The notes under the pieces: generated by a model
Seen by the model: the letters and a program-made list of their open reading frames with translations, nothing else
Databases searched by the model: none
Told to the model about the DNA's origin: nothing
NCBI RefSeq assembly: GCF_003855255.1
Contig: NZ_CP034072.1
Coordinates: 682,001 to 746,000 of the forward strand
From: Mycolicibacterium nivoides
GTDB lineage: Bacteria > Actinomycetota > Actinomycetes > Mycobacteriales > Mycobacteriaceae
Reading direction: 5' to 3'
Length of the DNA: 64,000 nucleotides
Shown: positions 47,541-56,224 of the stretch, in pieces
How the letters are laid out: the number at the start of each line of letters is the position of its first letter
Numbering within the stretch: position 1 is the stretch's first letter
Program-made: the position numbers and the translations under genes

Positions 47541-47580
47541 ACCCCCAAATTACGTGCTGTCCGGCGGTGCGCGCCAGGTA

Positions 47581-47598
47581 GGACGGATCCGTACAAGC
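47581..47598. repeat. 18-bp direct repeat, copy 1 (candidate AraC operator)
   Basis: GGACGGATCCGTACAAGC lies 40 nt upstream of the msrB start (divergent) and 166 nt upstream of the AraC-type gene. An identical copy sits at 48516-48533, directly before the next methyltransferase gene. Two exact copies flanking a regulator gene suggest its binding sites. Confidence 0.55.
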
Positions 47599-47755
47599 CA
47601 CCGCGGCGCGCCCGGGCCAGGATCAGCGGATCGCGGCGTCGCGGGGCCTGATCCTCACCACCGATCACGTGCATCAGAATCCCCACGGGGCGATGGTGAT
47701 CTCCGATGTGATCGAGGAACACGTGGACATGGTTGCGCCGCTGCGGCAGCGGTAG
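47582..47755 (+). pseudogene. Possible gene remnant upstream of the AraC regulator
   Basis: An open frame of 57 codons begins right after a TAG and ends at TAG 47755. It lacks a convincing start; only a GTG at 47669 is available. The encoded LILTTDHVHQNPHGAMVIS and EEHVDMVAPLRQR look like a genuine protein C-terminus rather than a shadow frame. It may be the decayed end of a gene once controlled from the 18-bp repeat. I do not recognise the family. Confidence 0.3.
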
Positions 47756-47763
47756 CCTGCGGT

Positions 47764-48513
47764 ATGCGCGGCAGCTGGACCACCGGACCCGGCATGGTGG
47801 CGGTGGTGGGTTCGTTCGGTGACATCGAGTTGCACCACCATCCGGCGGTGCAACTCGCGATCGGCATCGATGGCCCGCTGGCGTTGGTGGCCGGAGACGG
47901 CACCGAGCAGCGCTGCTCCATCGCCGCAGTGGCCGGCGGAACCAGGCATGCGATGCGGCCCGACGGTGCGCGCGCGGCGCTGTCGATCTATCTCGGGCCT
48001 GAAACAGGCACGGCCACAACGCTTAACGCCACGATCCAGACGCACGCCCGCCATCCCGGCCTGTGGGCGGTGGACGGCGCCGAGCCGCTGGCCACCGCGG
48101 TGGCGGCCGCAGCGCGGGCCGGGGACCTCACCGGTGCGGCGGACATGGTGGTCGACGCCCTGCTCGGCAGGTCCGATGCCCCCGCCGGGACGCCGGTGCA
48201 CCCGCAGGTGCGCCAGGCGATCGAACTCGTCACCGCCCGGATACCCAGTCGTACCGATCTCGGTTCGGTCGCCGGAGAGGTGGCGATGTCGGCGGACTAT
48301 CTGGGCCGGCTCTTCCGCAAACAGACCGGGACCTCGTTCGCGGCGACGGCACGGTGGACACGGCTACTGGCCGCGTTGGAGCACCTGAGCGCGGGCGCAT
48401 CGATCACCGATGCGGCACACATGGCCGGATTCTCCGACGGCGCGCACGCCACCAGGGTGTGTCGTGAACTGACCGGGATCGCACCCAGTGATGTGGCGCG
48501 GGCATTGAGCTGA
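47764..48513 (+). CDS. AraC family transcriptional regulator
   Basis: A 249-residue regulator. The N-terminal half (residues 1-130) looks like a small cupin-type sensor domain (FGDIELHHHPAVQLAIGIDGPLALV). The C-terminal AraC domain has two helix-turn-helices: LGSVAGEVAMSADYLGRLFRKQTG and SITDAAHMAGFSDGAHATRVCREL, then ELTGIAPSDVARAL. It is flanked by identical 18-bp repeats and followed 78 nt later by a methyltransferase gene on the same strand, its likely target. Confidence 0.85.
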   Translation: MRGSWTTGPGMVAVVGSFGDIELHHHPAVQLAIGIDGPLALVAGDGTEQRCSIAAVAGGTRHAMRPDGARAALSIYLGPETGTATTLNATIQTHARHPGLWAVDGAEPLATAVAAAARAGDLTGAADMVVDALLGRSDAPAGTPVHPQVRQAIELVTARIPSRTDLGSVAGEVAMSADYLGRLFRKQTGTSFAATARWTRLLAALEHLSAGASITDAAHMAGFSDGAHATRVCRELTGIAPSDVARALS

Positions 48514-48515
48514 TC

Positions 48516-48533
48516 GGACGGATCCGTACAAGC
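48516..48533. repeat. 18-bp direct repeat, copy 2 (candidate AraC operator)
   Basis: An exact copy of GGACGGATCCGTACAAGC, located 2 nt after the AraC stop and 58 nt before the start of the downstream methyltransferase. The position suits a promoter-proximal activator site. Confidence 0.55.
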
Positions 48534-48591
48534 GGCGGTGGTGGCGACCGGTTCAAGCTGGGGTACCAGCACATCGACAAGGGGAGCCCAC

Positions 48592-49164
48592 ATGCCGGCA
48601 ATGTCACGGATCGAGCGCGCATTCTGCAAGACGGCACTGTGGCGCGGAGGAACCGGGCAGGCTGTCCTCGGTAGCATCCCGGTCGATCGGCTCGGCCACG
48701 ATGTTCTCGAAATCGGTTCGGGCAGTGGCGATATCGCGGCGCGGCTACGCCAGGCGAACCCGGAGCTGGCCATCACCGCCACCGACTTCGATCCGGCCAT
48801 GGTGCGCTCGGCGGCCCGGCGGTTGCAGGCATATCCAGATGTGACCGTGCGCGGGGCCGATGCCACCGATCTGCCCTTCGCCGACGACTCGTTCGATTCG
48901 GTGCTGAGTTGCCTGATGCTGCACCACATCGTGGAGTGGGAGAAGGCGATCGCCGAGATCGCCCGGGTACTGCGGCCGGGCGGTGTGTTCACCGGCTACG
49001 ACCTGACCCGCACTCCGATGGCGACGGCGATCCACCGGCTCGACCGGTCACCGTTCCGGTTGGTCGATCCCGACGAACTCGACGAGGTCTGCGGGCGGTA
49101 CGGCCTGCAGATGCGGACCCAGACCCGGCTGGCGGGTCAGGTCATGCAATTCACCTCAGACTGA
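48592..49164 (+). CDS. Class I SAM-dependent methyltransferase (AraC target)
   Basis: A 190-residue methyltransferase of the Methyltransf_11/UbiE type. SAM motif I is LEIGSGSGDIAARL (about residues 39-52), with ATDFDP, DATDLPFADDSFDSVLS and RVLRPGGVFTGYD following. The ATG at 48592 follows AAGGGGAG by 5 nt. The last 9 nt overlap the convergent aftC gene. The substrate is unknown. Gene order and the repeated element link it to the AraC regulator. Confidence 0.8.
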   Translation: MPAMSRIERAFCKTALWRGGTGQAVLGSIPVDRLGHDVLEIGSGSGDIAARLRQANPELAITATDFDPAMVRSAARRLQAYPDVTVRGADATDLPFADDSFDSVLSCLMLHHIVEWEKAIAEIARVLRPGGVFTGYDLTRTPMATAIHRLDRSPFRLVDPDELDEVCGRYGLQMRTQTRLAGQVMQFTSD

Positions 49165-50433
49165 TTCGGGTTCCCGGGCACGGCTCAGCCACGGCGGGTC
49201 GATGCCCTCGTCGAGCCTGCCGTCCTGCTTGGCGTCGAGATACCGGAAGACCAACACGCAGAACACCACGATCAGCATGAGCGACCAGCCGTAGGTGATC
49301 TTCATGTATTCGAGGTACCGCCCGGTGGTGGGCCAGCGCCACATCAACCAACGGTCCATCGTCATGAATCCGTAGACGGCCAGCCAGGCCGGCCAGTTGC
49401 GCAGGACCGAGTTGGGCAGCACCACGGTCATCAGGAATGGGAACAGCATCATCGAGTAGTAGCCCTGGGCCAGCGACAGCACCAGCCACGAGGTGATCAG
49501 CAGCACGCCCGAGGAGGTGAGCATCCAGAACAGTTGATCGCGCTCGTGGTAGTAGCGGTACAGCAACCACAGGCTGATCACGGCCAGGATCACGAACCCG
49601 ATGCGCAACAACAGGATCAGCCACTCCGGCAACCCGTAGTACACGCCGTTGCCGATGATCGAGCTGTTGAAGTAGTCACGCGTTTCGAACATGTAGGGCA
49701 CCGTGTTGCGCACGAAGCCCATCGGGTCGGCCGACAAGGGCCAGGCCACCGCGTTGAACACCAGCGGGACGGCGAAGGCCGTCACCAATGCCCGCCACTG
49801 CCGGTTCAGCAGCGGCAACAGCAGCAGCACGGCCAGAACGGGTTTGACCGTCAGGGTCAACCCGATGGCCGCGCCGGCCCACCACTGATGACCCACCTTG
49901 CCGGACAGCAGCCAGGTGAAGAACAGCACCTCGGCCAGCAGCACACAGCCGTTGATATTGGTGAAAACGAGGGTGTTGGTGACTGATTCGGTGCAGAACA
50001 TGGCCAGCAGCAGGGCAGGCAGGGCCACCGAGGTCAGCGAGAACTTGAACAGCCGTACCAGAAGAGCAGCAGCGATGATGATCGCCACGGAATTGATCGC
50101 CACGAACCAGAACCGGGACGCGAACTCCGGCAGGAAGCCGAACGGCGCCAGGAGCAGCGTGCCACCGGGTGGGTACAGGTAGTGCGGGTCGACGTAGCTG
50201 AAGTGCTCGTTGTAGATCGCCCAGTGCCGCCGGAAGTTCGACACCGCGCGATACACCGGACCGAAGTCGTCGGTGATGTAGCCGTTGGTGGCCAGCACGT
50301 AGCTGCGATGGATGATCGACAGGATCGCGAGCGGCCACAGCACCGAGCGCAGCACCGTGGCGGTGCTCGGCGCGGAGGTGCGGGGACGGAATGCGTTCAC
50401 GAAACCGGAGATGATGGAATCTGCTGCCGCCAC
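49156..50433 (-). CDS. aftC: Arabinofuranosyltransferase AftC (DUF2029/GT87 family)
   Basis: A 425-residue polytopic membrane protein with about ten hydrophobic segments. It is the alpha-1,3-arabinofuranosyltransferase that branches arabinan in arabinogalactan and lipoarabinomannan, using decaprenyl-phosphoryl-arabinose. The catalytic-type acidic motif DDFGPVYRAVSNF is in the first periplasmic loop (about residues 56-68), followed by DPHYLYPPGGTLLLAPFG. Length and position match Rv2673. Confidence 0.9.
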   Translation of the reverse strand: MAAADSIISGFVNAFRPRTSAPSTATVLRSVLWPLAILSIIHRSYVLATNGYITDDFGPVYRAVSNFRRHWAIYNEHFSYVDPHYLYPPGGTLLLAPFGFLPEFASRFWFVAINSVAIIIAAALLVRLFKFSLTSVALPALLLAMFCTESVTNTLVFTNINGCVLLAEVLFFTWLLSGKVGHQWWAGAAIGLTLTVKPVLAVLLLLPLLNRQWRALVTAFAVPLVFNAVAWPLSADPMGFVRNTVPYMFETRDYFNSSIIGNGVYYGLPEWLILLLRIGFVILAVISLWLLYRYYHERDQLFWMLTSSGVLLITSWLVLSLAQGYYSMMLFPFLMTVVLPNSVLRNWPAWLAVYGFMTMDRWLMWRWPTTGRYLEYMKITYGWSLMLIVVFCVLVFRYLDAKQDGRLDEGIDPPWLSRAREPESV

Positions 50434-50469
50434 CAGCGAACCTTATACCGACGCCGATCGGGCCCCGCG

Positions 50470-52047
50470 TCAGGCGGGACAGTACGTGTCGGTCTCAGGC
50501 AGTTTGCCGCTGTTGAGGTAGCCCGTCAGCGGGGGCAGTGCACACGGGGTGTAGATGCTGGCGCCGTGGCCGATGCCCTGCCACATCACCCGGCGGTTGT
50601 TGGCGCCGGCGTTGATGATGGTCGCGGCGACGGCGGCGACGCCCTCGTTGCCGACGATCGGGTCGTTGTGCACACCGAGGAGCAGCACCGGAATCTTGAG
50701 GTTCTGCGGGTCTTTGGGTGCCGTGCCGCTGGGCCAGTTGAGGCATTTGACGAGGTTCAGCGCGCCGACAGCGCCGAACTGCGGGTAGAGCTTGCCCCAG
50801 GCGACCACCAGCTCGCGGACGCGGTCCGGGGTGGGCCGGTTGAGTGCGTCGCTGCAGGAGTTGACGAACTGTCCGTCGGTCTGGCGCAGGTTGTCGGCCT
50901 GGGTGATCAAACCCGAGATCGGTCCTGCGTCGCCTGCACGGGCCGCGGCCAGGGCGCCGGCCAGGTTGTTGGTGGCGGCCACCCGGTCGCCTTGGGGGAA
51001 GCCCAATCCGGTGGCGATCGCGTCGGCCAGCGTGGCGACCGAGGCTCCGCCGGGTCCGCGGCCGGCGCGGGCGTCGGCCAGCAGGGCATCGACGGCGCCC
51101 TTCGGGTCGGGGGCCAGCGGGCAGTTGGTGGCCACGCACTGCGCGGCGAACGCGTCCAGTGCGGCCTGCTGCCCCTTGACCCGCTGTTCGGCCGCAGCCT
51201 CGGCACCGACCGCCAGCGGCAGTGGGGAGTCAAGGATCAGCCGCGACACCTTGTTGGGGTGCGAGCCGGCGTAGGCGAGCGCCACCTGGGCACCGTTGCC
51301 GACGCCGAGCAGAGCCAGGGAGGGCACATCCCAGGTGCTGCGCAGCCGCTCCAGATCTTCGGCGGCGTGCGCGTTGTCGTAGGACGAGTCGCCCGGGGCG
51401 ATCGTGTCGGTGCAACTGGTGGTCGCGGTCATGGTGACCGCACCCAGGTTGGCCACCGGATCGTCACCGGCCTGGAACTGCGTCTGGTCCTGCATTTCCT
51501 GGCGGTCGTAGACGTCGCGGCAATCCAGCGCGCCGGACATACCGATACCGCGCCGGTCCACAGCGACGATCGGATGAGTCTTGAGGATGTCGGTTCCCGA
51601 GCGCGCCAACCACGTCGGCAGCTGTACCGAGGTGGGGATGTCGGATCCGGTGGTCATCACCAGGGGACCGGCGTCGGGCGGGGTCTGCGAGGACCGGGCC
51701 CGCACCACGCCGATGCTCACCGTGCCGGTGGCCCCGTTGATCGAGTCGAGATCGGCGTCGTAGGTGGCACAGTCCAGCGTCACGTCGGGAGTCGGCTGGA
51801 CGCCGGCGTCGCTGAACACGCGCGGGGTGCAGTCCCGCCAGGACAGGTCATTCTTGGGCGCGTCGATGCCGGGGGCACTGGGTGGGCCCGCCGAGGTGGT
51901 CACGGGCTGTCCCTGCGGGTGGGCACCGGAATCGGTGGCATAGCGCGGATCTGCGGCGAACAGCGGCGCGCAGGCAGTGAGCCCCAGTGACAGGACGGGC
52001 ACGGCGACCGCCGACCTTCGCAGGGCTTTCACCAGCTGATGACGCAT
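50470..52047 (-). CDS. Lipoprotein with tripeptidyl-aminopeptidase-like alpha/beta hydrolase fold (Rv2672-like)
   Basis: A 525-residue exported protein. A signal peptide with lipobox LTAC (Cys about residue 27) indicates a lipoprotein. The body resembles the secreted tripeptidyl aminopeptidase/protease family: DRRGIGMSGALDCRD, then the expected nucleophile elbow, which reads LLGVGNGAQVA. The usual Ser of GxSxG is replaced by Gly, so classical serine hydrolase activity is doubtful. A C-terminal His is in GIGHGASIY. The ATG is 7 nt after TACTGT (52060-52055), suggesting a leaderless mRNA. Confidence 0.82.
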   Translation of the reverse strand: MRHQLVKALRRSAVAVPVLSLGLTACAPLFAADPRYATDSGAHPQGQPVTTSAGPPSAPGIDAPKNDLSWRDCTPRVFSDAGVQPTPDVTLDCATYDADLDSINGATGTVSIGVVRARSSQTPPDAGPLVMTTGSDIPTSVQLPTWLARSGTDILKTHPIVAVDRRGIGMSGALDCRDVYDRQEMQDQTQFQAGDDPVANLGAVTMTATTSCTDTIAPGDSSYDNAHAAEDLERLRSTWDVPSLALLGVGNGAQVALAYAGSHPNKVSRLILDSPLPLAVGAEAAAEQRVKGQQAALDAFAAQCVATNCPLAPDPKGAVDALLADARAGRGPGGASVATLADAIATGLGFPQGDRVAATNNLAGALAAARAGDAGPISGLITQADNLRQTDGQFVNSCSDALNRPTPDRVRELVVAWGKLYPQFGAVGALNLVKCLNWPSGTAPKDPQNLKIPVLLLGVHNDPIVGNEGVAAVAATIINAGANNRRVMWQGIGHGASIYTPCALPPLTGYLNSGKLPETDTYCPA

Positions 52048-52075
52048 GCTGACCACAGTAGCGACACGTTTTGCA

Positions 52076-52846
52076 CTACCCGCGGACGTAGCGCGTGTAC
52101 AGGTAGCCCTCGTCGTCGGTGAGCAGGCGTGAGGGCCGCATCCGGGTGTGCGCCTGGCCCGGACCGGTGGCGATGCGCCGCGCCACGCCGCCGAGCAGGA
52201 TCGGCGCCACGGTCAGGCACAGCTCGTCGAGCAGGTCGTTTTCGATGAGCAGGCTCAGCAGCGACGGGCCGCCCTCGGTCAGCACCCGGAAGAGCTTGCG
52301 TTCGGCGAGGATTCGCAGTGCCACCGCCGGGTCGACGCGCGTGGGGTCCGCGCCGGAGGCGTCGAGTACCTCCGCGAGAGTGCCCAGCCGGTGCCGTGCG
52401 TCGGAGACGGTCTCGGTGGCGGTGAGGATCAAAGGCGCCACCTCGGTGCGGGTGAAGAACTTGGAGTGGTGGTCGAGCTCTGCCGATGCGGTGATGACGG
52501 CGATCGGCGGCACTTCGGCCTGGCCACGCCGCTGGCGCTCCTGCCGTTGGGCGACCGAGAGCTGCACGCCGGAGTAGTTCTCGATCCGCACCGTCGCCGC
52601 GCCCATCAGGATGACGTCGGCGGCGTGGCGCATGAGATTGAACACAGCCCGGTCACCCGGACCGCCCAGCCCGCCAGACTTGCCGTCCTCGGTGGCACCG
52701 CCGTCCAGGCTGCTGATCATGTTGCCGCGCACCCAACATCTCTGCAGGTCATCGGGGTAGGCGTAGTACTGGGCCAGCTGTCCGTCGGCGATCTTGTCGA
52801 CGTTTCCCAGCACGGTCAGGTTCGTGCCGGCGGTGTCATCGGACAT
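52076..52846 (-). CDS. ribD: RibD C-terminal-domain reductase (Rv2671-like)
   Basis: A 256-residue protein with only the reductase half of bifunctional RibD: no deaminase zinc motif is present. The NADPH and substrate regions are VRGNMISSLDGGAT, ADVILMGAATVRIENYSG and LTEGGPSLLSLLIENDLLDELCLTVAPILLGG. The M. tuberculosis counterpart Rv2671 can substitute for dihydrofolate reductase when over-expressed. It is divergent from zapE. Confidence 0.85.
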   Translation of the reverse strand: MSDDTAGTNLTVLGNVDKIADGQLAQYYAYPDDLQRCWVRGNMISSLDGGATEDGKSGGLGGPGDRAVFNLMRHAADVILMGAATVRIENYSGVQLSVAQRQERQRRGQAEVPPIAVITASAELDHHSKFFTRTEVAPLILTATETVSDARHRLGTLAEVLDASGADPTRVDPAVALRILAERKLFRVLTEGGPSLLSLLIENDLLDELCLTVAPILLGGVARRIATGPGQAHTRMRPSRLLTDDEGYLYTRYVRG

Positions 52847-52880
52847 GAACTGAATTGGAGCACGTCGCTACGCTGCCCCC

Positions 52881-53921
52881 ATGCACGGGTCCAGCGGCGT
52901 CGCTCATCTCGCCGATCGTCATCCCACCGTCACACCGGAGCGGCTGGTCGCCCAGCTGGTTCCGCCGCCGACGTTCGCCGACGTCAGCTACGACAGCTAC
53001 CGCCCGGATCCCGCCGAACCGTCCCAGGCCGCCGCGGTGGAATCCTGCCGCAGTTTCTGCGAGCAGGCCAGGCTTCGACGGGCCGGTAAGAAGAAGCTGT
53101 TCGGCAAGCGCGAGGTCCTGCCCGGGGTCGGGCTGTACCTGGACGGCGGGTTCGGCGTCGGCAAGACCCACCTGCTGGCCTCGACCTATTACACGCTGTC
53201 TCAGGGCGAAGCACCGACGGCGTTCGCCACGTTCGGTGAGCTGACCCAGCTCGCCGGCGTGTTCGGCTACAACGAGTGCATCGACCTGCTCTCGGACTAT
53301 GTGGTGGTGTGCATCGACGAGTTCGAACTCGACGACCCGGGCAACACGACGCTGATCTCCCGGTTGCTCTCGGCTCTGGTTGAGCGCGGGGTGTCGATCG
53401 CGGCCACCTCGAACACCCTGCCCGAACAGTTGGGTGAGGGCCGGTTCGCCGCCCAGGACTTCCTGCGTGAGATCAACACGCTGGCCCAGATCTTCACCAC
53501 CGTGCGGATCGAGGGGCCCGACTACCGGCATCGTGACCTGCCGCCGGCCCCCGAGCCGCTGTCCGATGACGAGGTGGCGCAGCGCGCCGAGCAAGTCGCC
53601 GGCGCGACCCTCGACGACTTCGACGCGCTGTGTGCGCATCTGGCCACCATGCACCCGTCGCGCTATCACGCGTTGATCGAAGGCGTCACCGAGGTGTTCA
53701 TCACCGGGGTGCACCCGATCGAGGACCAGAGCGTGGCGCTGCGCCTGGTGGCACTGACCGACCGGCTCTACGACGCGGGTGTCCCGGTGCTGGCATCGGG
53801 GACCAAGCTGGACACCATCTTCAGCCCGGAGATGGTGGCCGGTGGGTTCCGGAAGAAGTACCTGCGGGCCACGTCGCGGCTGCTGGCCCTGACGGCCGCC
53901 GCGCAGCAGAAGACCGCCTAG
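52881..53921 (+). CDS. zapE: AFG1/ZapE-family ATPase
   Basis: A 346-residue P-loop ATPase. Walker A is GGFGVGKTHLL (about residues 90-100) and Walker B VVCIDEFELDD (about 143-153), followed by the sensor region SNTLPEQLGEGRFAAQDFLREI. E. coli ZapE interacts with the division machinery; the mitochondrial relative Afg1 helps quality control. TACGCT (52869-52874) ends 6 nt before the ATG, so the mRNA is probably leaderless. It overlaps the convergent GNAT gene by 4 nt. Confidence 0.88.
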   Translation: MHGSSGVAHLADRHPTVTPERLVAQLVPPPTFADVSYDSYRPDPAEPSQAAAVESCRSFCEQARLRRAGKKKLFGKREVLPGVGLYLDGGFGVGKTHLLASTYYTLSQGEAPTAFATFGELTQLAGVFGYNECIDLLSDYVVVCIDEFELDDPGNTTLISRLLSALVERGVSIAATSNTLPEQLGEGRFAAQDFLREINTLAQIFTTVRIEGPDYRHRDLPPAPEPLSDDEVAQRAEQVAGATLDDFDALCAHLATMHPSRYHALIEGVTEVFITGVHPIEDQSVALRLVALTDRLYDAGVPVLASGTKLDTIFSPEMVAGGFRKKYLRATSRLLALTAAAQQKTA

Positions 53922-54436
53922 ACCGGGCGGACCATCACGTAGTCGTTCTCGATGCGGGTCCCGAGCCGGAAGGTCTTGGTGCCGCTGACGGTGAAACCGT
54001 TCTTGGCGTAGAAGCGCTGAGCGCGCCGGTTCTGCTGGTTGACCCCCAGCCACACGCAGCCGGCGCCGGATTCGGCCGCGCTGCCCAGGGCAGCGGACAT
54101 CAGGGCCTGGGCCACACCGCCGCCGTGCCGACCGGGCAGCACATAGATCTTCGACAACTCCAGCGCGGGCCGCTGCGTCACCGCCCGCTGGACGTCACTG
54201 TTGTCGGGGACACCGTGAATCAGCATGGCGTATCCCGTTATCGAGTCCTCCCGCGCCACCAGCACGATGCGGTTCGGATCGGTGAGGTACTCGCCGAAGC
54301 GTTCCACCGAAAGGGTCTCGGCGATGAATGCGGCGATGTTGTCCGGCGTCACCGACGGGGGACAGGCCAGGGGAAAGGTGGCGGCGGCGACCGCCGCGAG
54401 TTCCGGAAGATCAGCCGCCGTGGCGAGGCTGATCAA
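53918..54436 (-). CDS. GNAT-family N-acetyltransferase (Rv2669-like)
   Basis: A 172-residue acetyltransferase. The acetyl-CoA-binding motif A is LSKIYVLPGRHGGGVAQALMSAAL (about residues 88-111, given in part), followed by WLGVNQQNRRAQRFYAKNGF. The TTG at 54436 overlaps the upstream stop (TTGA), suggesting coupling; a GTG at 54460 would add eight residues and is an equal candidate. The acceptor substrate is unknown. Confidence 0.8.
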   Translation of the reverse strand: MISLATAADLPELAAVAAATFPLACPPSVTPDNIAAFIAETLSVERFGEYLTDPNRIVLVAREDSITGYAMLIHGVPDNSDVQRAVTQRPALELSKIYVLPGRHGGGVAQALMSAALGSAAESGAGCVWLGVNQQNRRAQRFYAKNGFTVSGTKTFRLGTRIENDYVMVRPV

Positions 54437-54975
54437 GGCAGGGGCGCGCCCGGCTGCCACAGATTCCACTGCGCCAGGTGCTTGCCCGACTTGGTGTCGG
54501 TCAGCACCACGTTGGTGACCAGTGCGCGGTACACGTCCCAGTACACATCGCCGTTGACGGTGGCACCCGGGGGCGCGTTGCGCAGCGCGGCCTCGAGCCG
54601 GTTGGGCGCATCGGTGTGCTTGGGTGCGTACGCGTCGGCGTACGGGGTGACGCCGTTGAAGGTGAAGGCCAGCGCCATCGCATATGGGTTGGGTGCCTGG
54701 AGGGTCGTCACCGTGATCGGGACCCGCCACGGCCCGCCCTGGGCGCGCCATCGCGGCGAGCCGTTCCAGCCCCAGCCGGGCGGAACGTCGCTGGCGAGCA
54801 CGTCGTGCACGGTGACATCGGCGACGATGCCGTTGTCGGTCTGGACGCGCAGCGTCTCGCCGATGTTGCCGATCGGGGTGCTATCGGCCGAGGCCGCCGG
54901 CGGGGCCACCAGGGCGGTAACCGCCACCACCATGGCCGTGAACATGAACGCAAACCAGCGAGGCATGCCAGGCAT
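54433..54975 (-). CDS. Exported protein, MPT63/DUF1942-like (Rv2668-like)
   Basis: A 180-residue secreted protein. The signal peptide runs to about residue 30 (FAFMFTAMVVAVTALVAPPAASA, cleavage after ASA). The mature part (IGETLRVQT, VADVTVHDVLASDVPPGWGW, WRVPITVTTLQAPNPYAMALAF) looks like the immunoglobulin-like DUF1942 fold of MPT63, which is an inference from pattern only. It has no visible catalytic motif. Its stop overlaps the GNAT start. Confidence 0.68.
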   Translation of the reverse strand: MPGMPRWFAFMFTAMVVAVTALVAPPAASADSTPIGNIGETLRVQTDNGIVADVTVHDVLASDVPPGWGWNGSPRWRAQGGPWRVPITVTTLQAPNPYAMALAFTFNGVTPYADAYAPKHTDAPNRLEAALRNAPPGATVNGDVYWDVYRALVTNVVLTDTKSGKHLAQWNLWQPGAPLP

Positions 54976-55011
54976 GATCGCACAGAGTGAAACGTGTTAC
55001 AGCCGGATGGG

Positions 55012-55437
55012 TCAGGACACCCAGGGCCCGACGCCGCCCACCTTGTCGATCCGGATGCGGGTCAGCCACCCTGGCGGCGCATCCTTCGGCGGGAACGGAG
55101 CGTCGGGAGCGGCCAGCGTCTGCGCCAGCTCCTCGAGAAGTTCCGGTGCACCGCCTTCGACGATGCGCGCGGTGCCGTTGATCGCCAGGTACGGCCGCAT
55201 CACCTCGCCGACCCGGCCGGGATCGACGATCGTCACCGCGACCCGGGGGTCGCGGCGGACGTTCCGGACCTTCTTGTGTTCGGACAGATGGGCGGTGACG
55301 AGTTCGTCACCGTCCGGGGTGGACTGCAACGCCACCCAGACCAGGGTGACCTGTGGACTACCGTCCGGATTAAGCGTGACGAGCGTGGCGTCGGCGCCTG
55401 CGCCGATCAACTCGCGTGCGGCGTCATTGAGAAACAC
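55012..55437 (-). CDS. PPOX-class (flavin/F420) oxidoreductase family protein
   Basis: A 141-residue protein of the pyridoxamine-phosphate-oxidase-like split barrel. Visible features are TLVTLNPDGSPQVTLVWVAL, VTAHLSEHKKVRNVRRDPRVAVTIVDP and GTARIVEGG. In mycobacteria such short PPOX proteins (FDOR-B type) usually bind F420. A GTG start is used. Substrate unknown. Confidence 0.8.
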   Translation of the reverse strand: MFLNDAARELIGAGADATLVTLNPDGSPQVTLVWVALQSTPDGDELVTAHLSEHKKVRNVRRDPRVAVTIVDPGRVGEVMRPYLAINGTARIVEGGAPELLEELAQTLAAPDAPFPPKDAPPGWLTRIRIDKVGGVGPWVS

Positions 55438-55476
55438 ATCAGGTTCTACGGTTGCGCCGACGCTTTCATTCCCGGT

Positions 55477-56223
55477 TCATTCCTCTTCGGTGTCCTGGCC
55501 TTTGGCGGCGAACGGGGCCAGGGCGGCGGCCAGTTCGGTCTCGAAGCGCTGCGGGTCGGCGCCGAGCCGGTGCAGCGGTCCGTCCTCGCCTTCGGCCTCG
55601 GCCAGGGCGAGCAGGATGTGCTCGGTGCCGATGTAGTTGTGGCCGAGCCGAAGTGCTTGGCGGAAGGTCAGTTCCAGCGCCTTCTTGGCGCCCCCGTTGA
55701 ACGGGATCAGTGCCGGTACCTCCCCGCTGGGCGGCGGCAGGGTGATGGCGGCACGGGCGGCCTCGGCGGTGATGCCTTGACTCACAAGGAGTTTGGCGGC
55801 GATTCCGTCGGGTTCGGCGAACAGTGCCAGCAACAGGTGTTCAGGGGTGATCTCGGCGTTGCGCGCCGCGTGCGCGGTGTTTTGCGAGACGACGACGACG
55901 TTGCGGGCCCGCGGGGTGAACCGGCCGAATCCGGCGTTGGGATCGAGTGCGGCCGGGTCGAAATCGGGAACCTTCGGCACAAAGCGCTTCTGGGCGGCCT
56001 GTTTGGTGACTCCCATGGCCTTGCCGATGTCGGTCCAGGAGGCGCCCGAGCGCCGCGCCTGGTCGACGAAATGTCCGATCAGGTGGTCGGCGATCTCGCC
56101 GAGGGCGTCCGCGGCGATCACGGCGTCGATCAACTGTTCAAGAGGTTCGGTGTGAGCCTTCTTGATCGCGCCGATGAGGTCGTCGAGACGGACGGGGTTG
56201 GTGATGGTGACGGGTTGGCTCAT
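55477..56223 (-). CDS. clpC2: ClpC2: HTH plus Clp N-terminal domain protein
   Basis: A 248-residue protein without an AAA+ module. Residues about 55-75 form a helix-turn-helix (SWTDIGKAMGVTKQAAQKRF), and about 95-240 contain a Clp N-domain with two repeats (ITPEHLLLALFAEPDG; IGTEHILLALAEAEGE). Work on mycobacterial ClpC2 indicates that it protects against ClpC1-targeting antibiotics such as cyclomarin and represses its own gene. Here tandem palindromes coincide with its promoter. The ATG follows the -10 box by 6 nt, so the mRNA is probably leaderless. Confidence 0.9.
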   Translation of the reverse strand: MSQPVTITNPVRLDDLIGAIKKAHTEPLEQLIDAVIAADALGEIADHLIGHFVDQARRSGASWTDIGKAMGVTKQAAQKRFVPKVPDFDPAALDPNAGFGRFTPRARNVVVVSQNTAHAARNAEITPEHLLLALFAEPDGIAAKLLVSQGITAEAARAAITLPPPSGEVPALIPFNGGAKKALELTFRQALRLGHNYIGTEHILLALAEAEGEDGPLHRLGADPQRFETELAAALAPFAAKGQDTEEE

Positions 56224-56224
56224 G

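Noticed and set aside
47236-47763. Extension of the AraC frame upstream of 47764
   Set aside because: The upstream part is antisense to msrB and Arg/Gly/Pro-rich; the cupin-like N-terminus begins at the chosen ATG.
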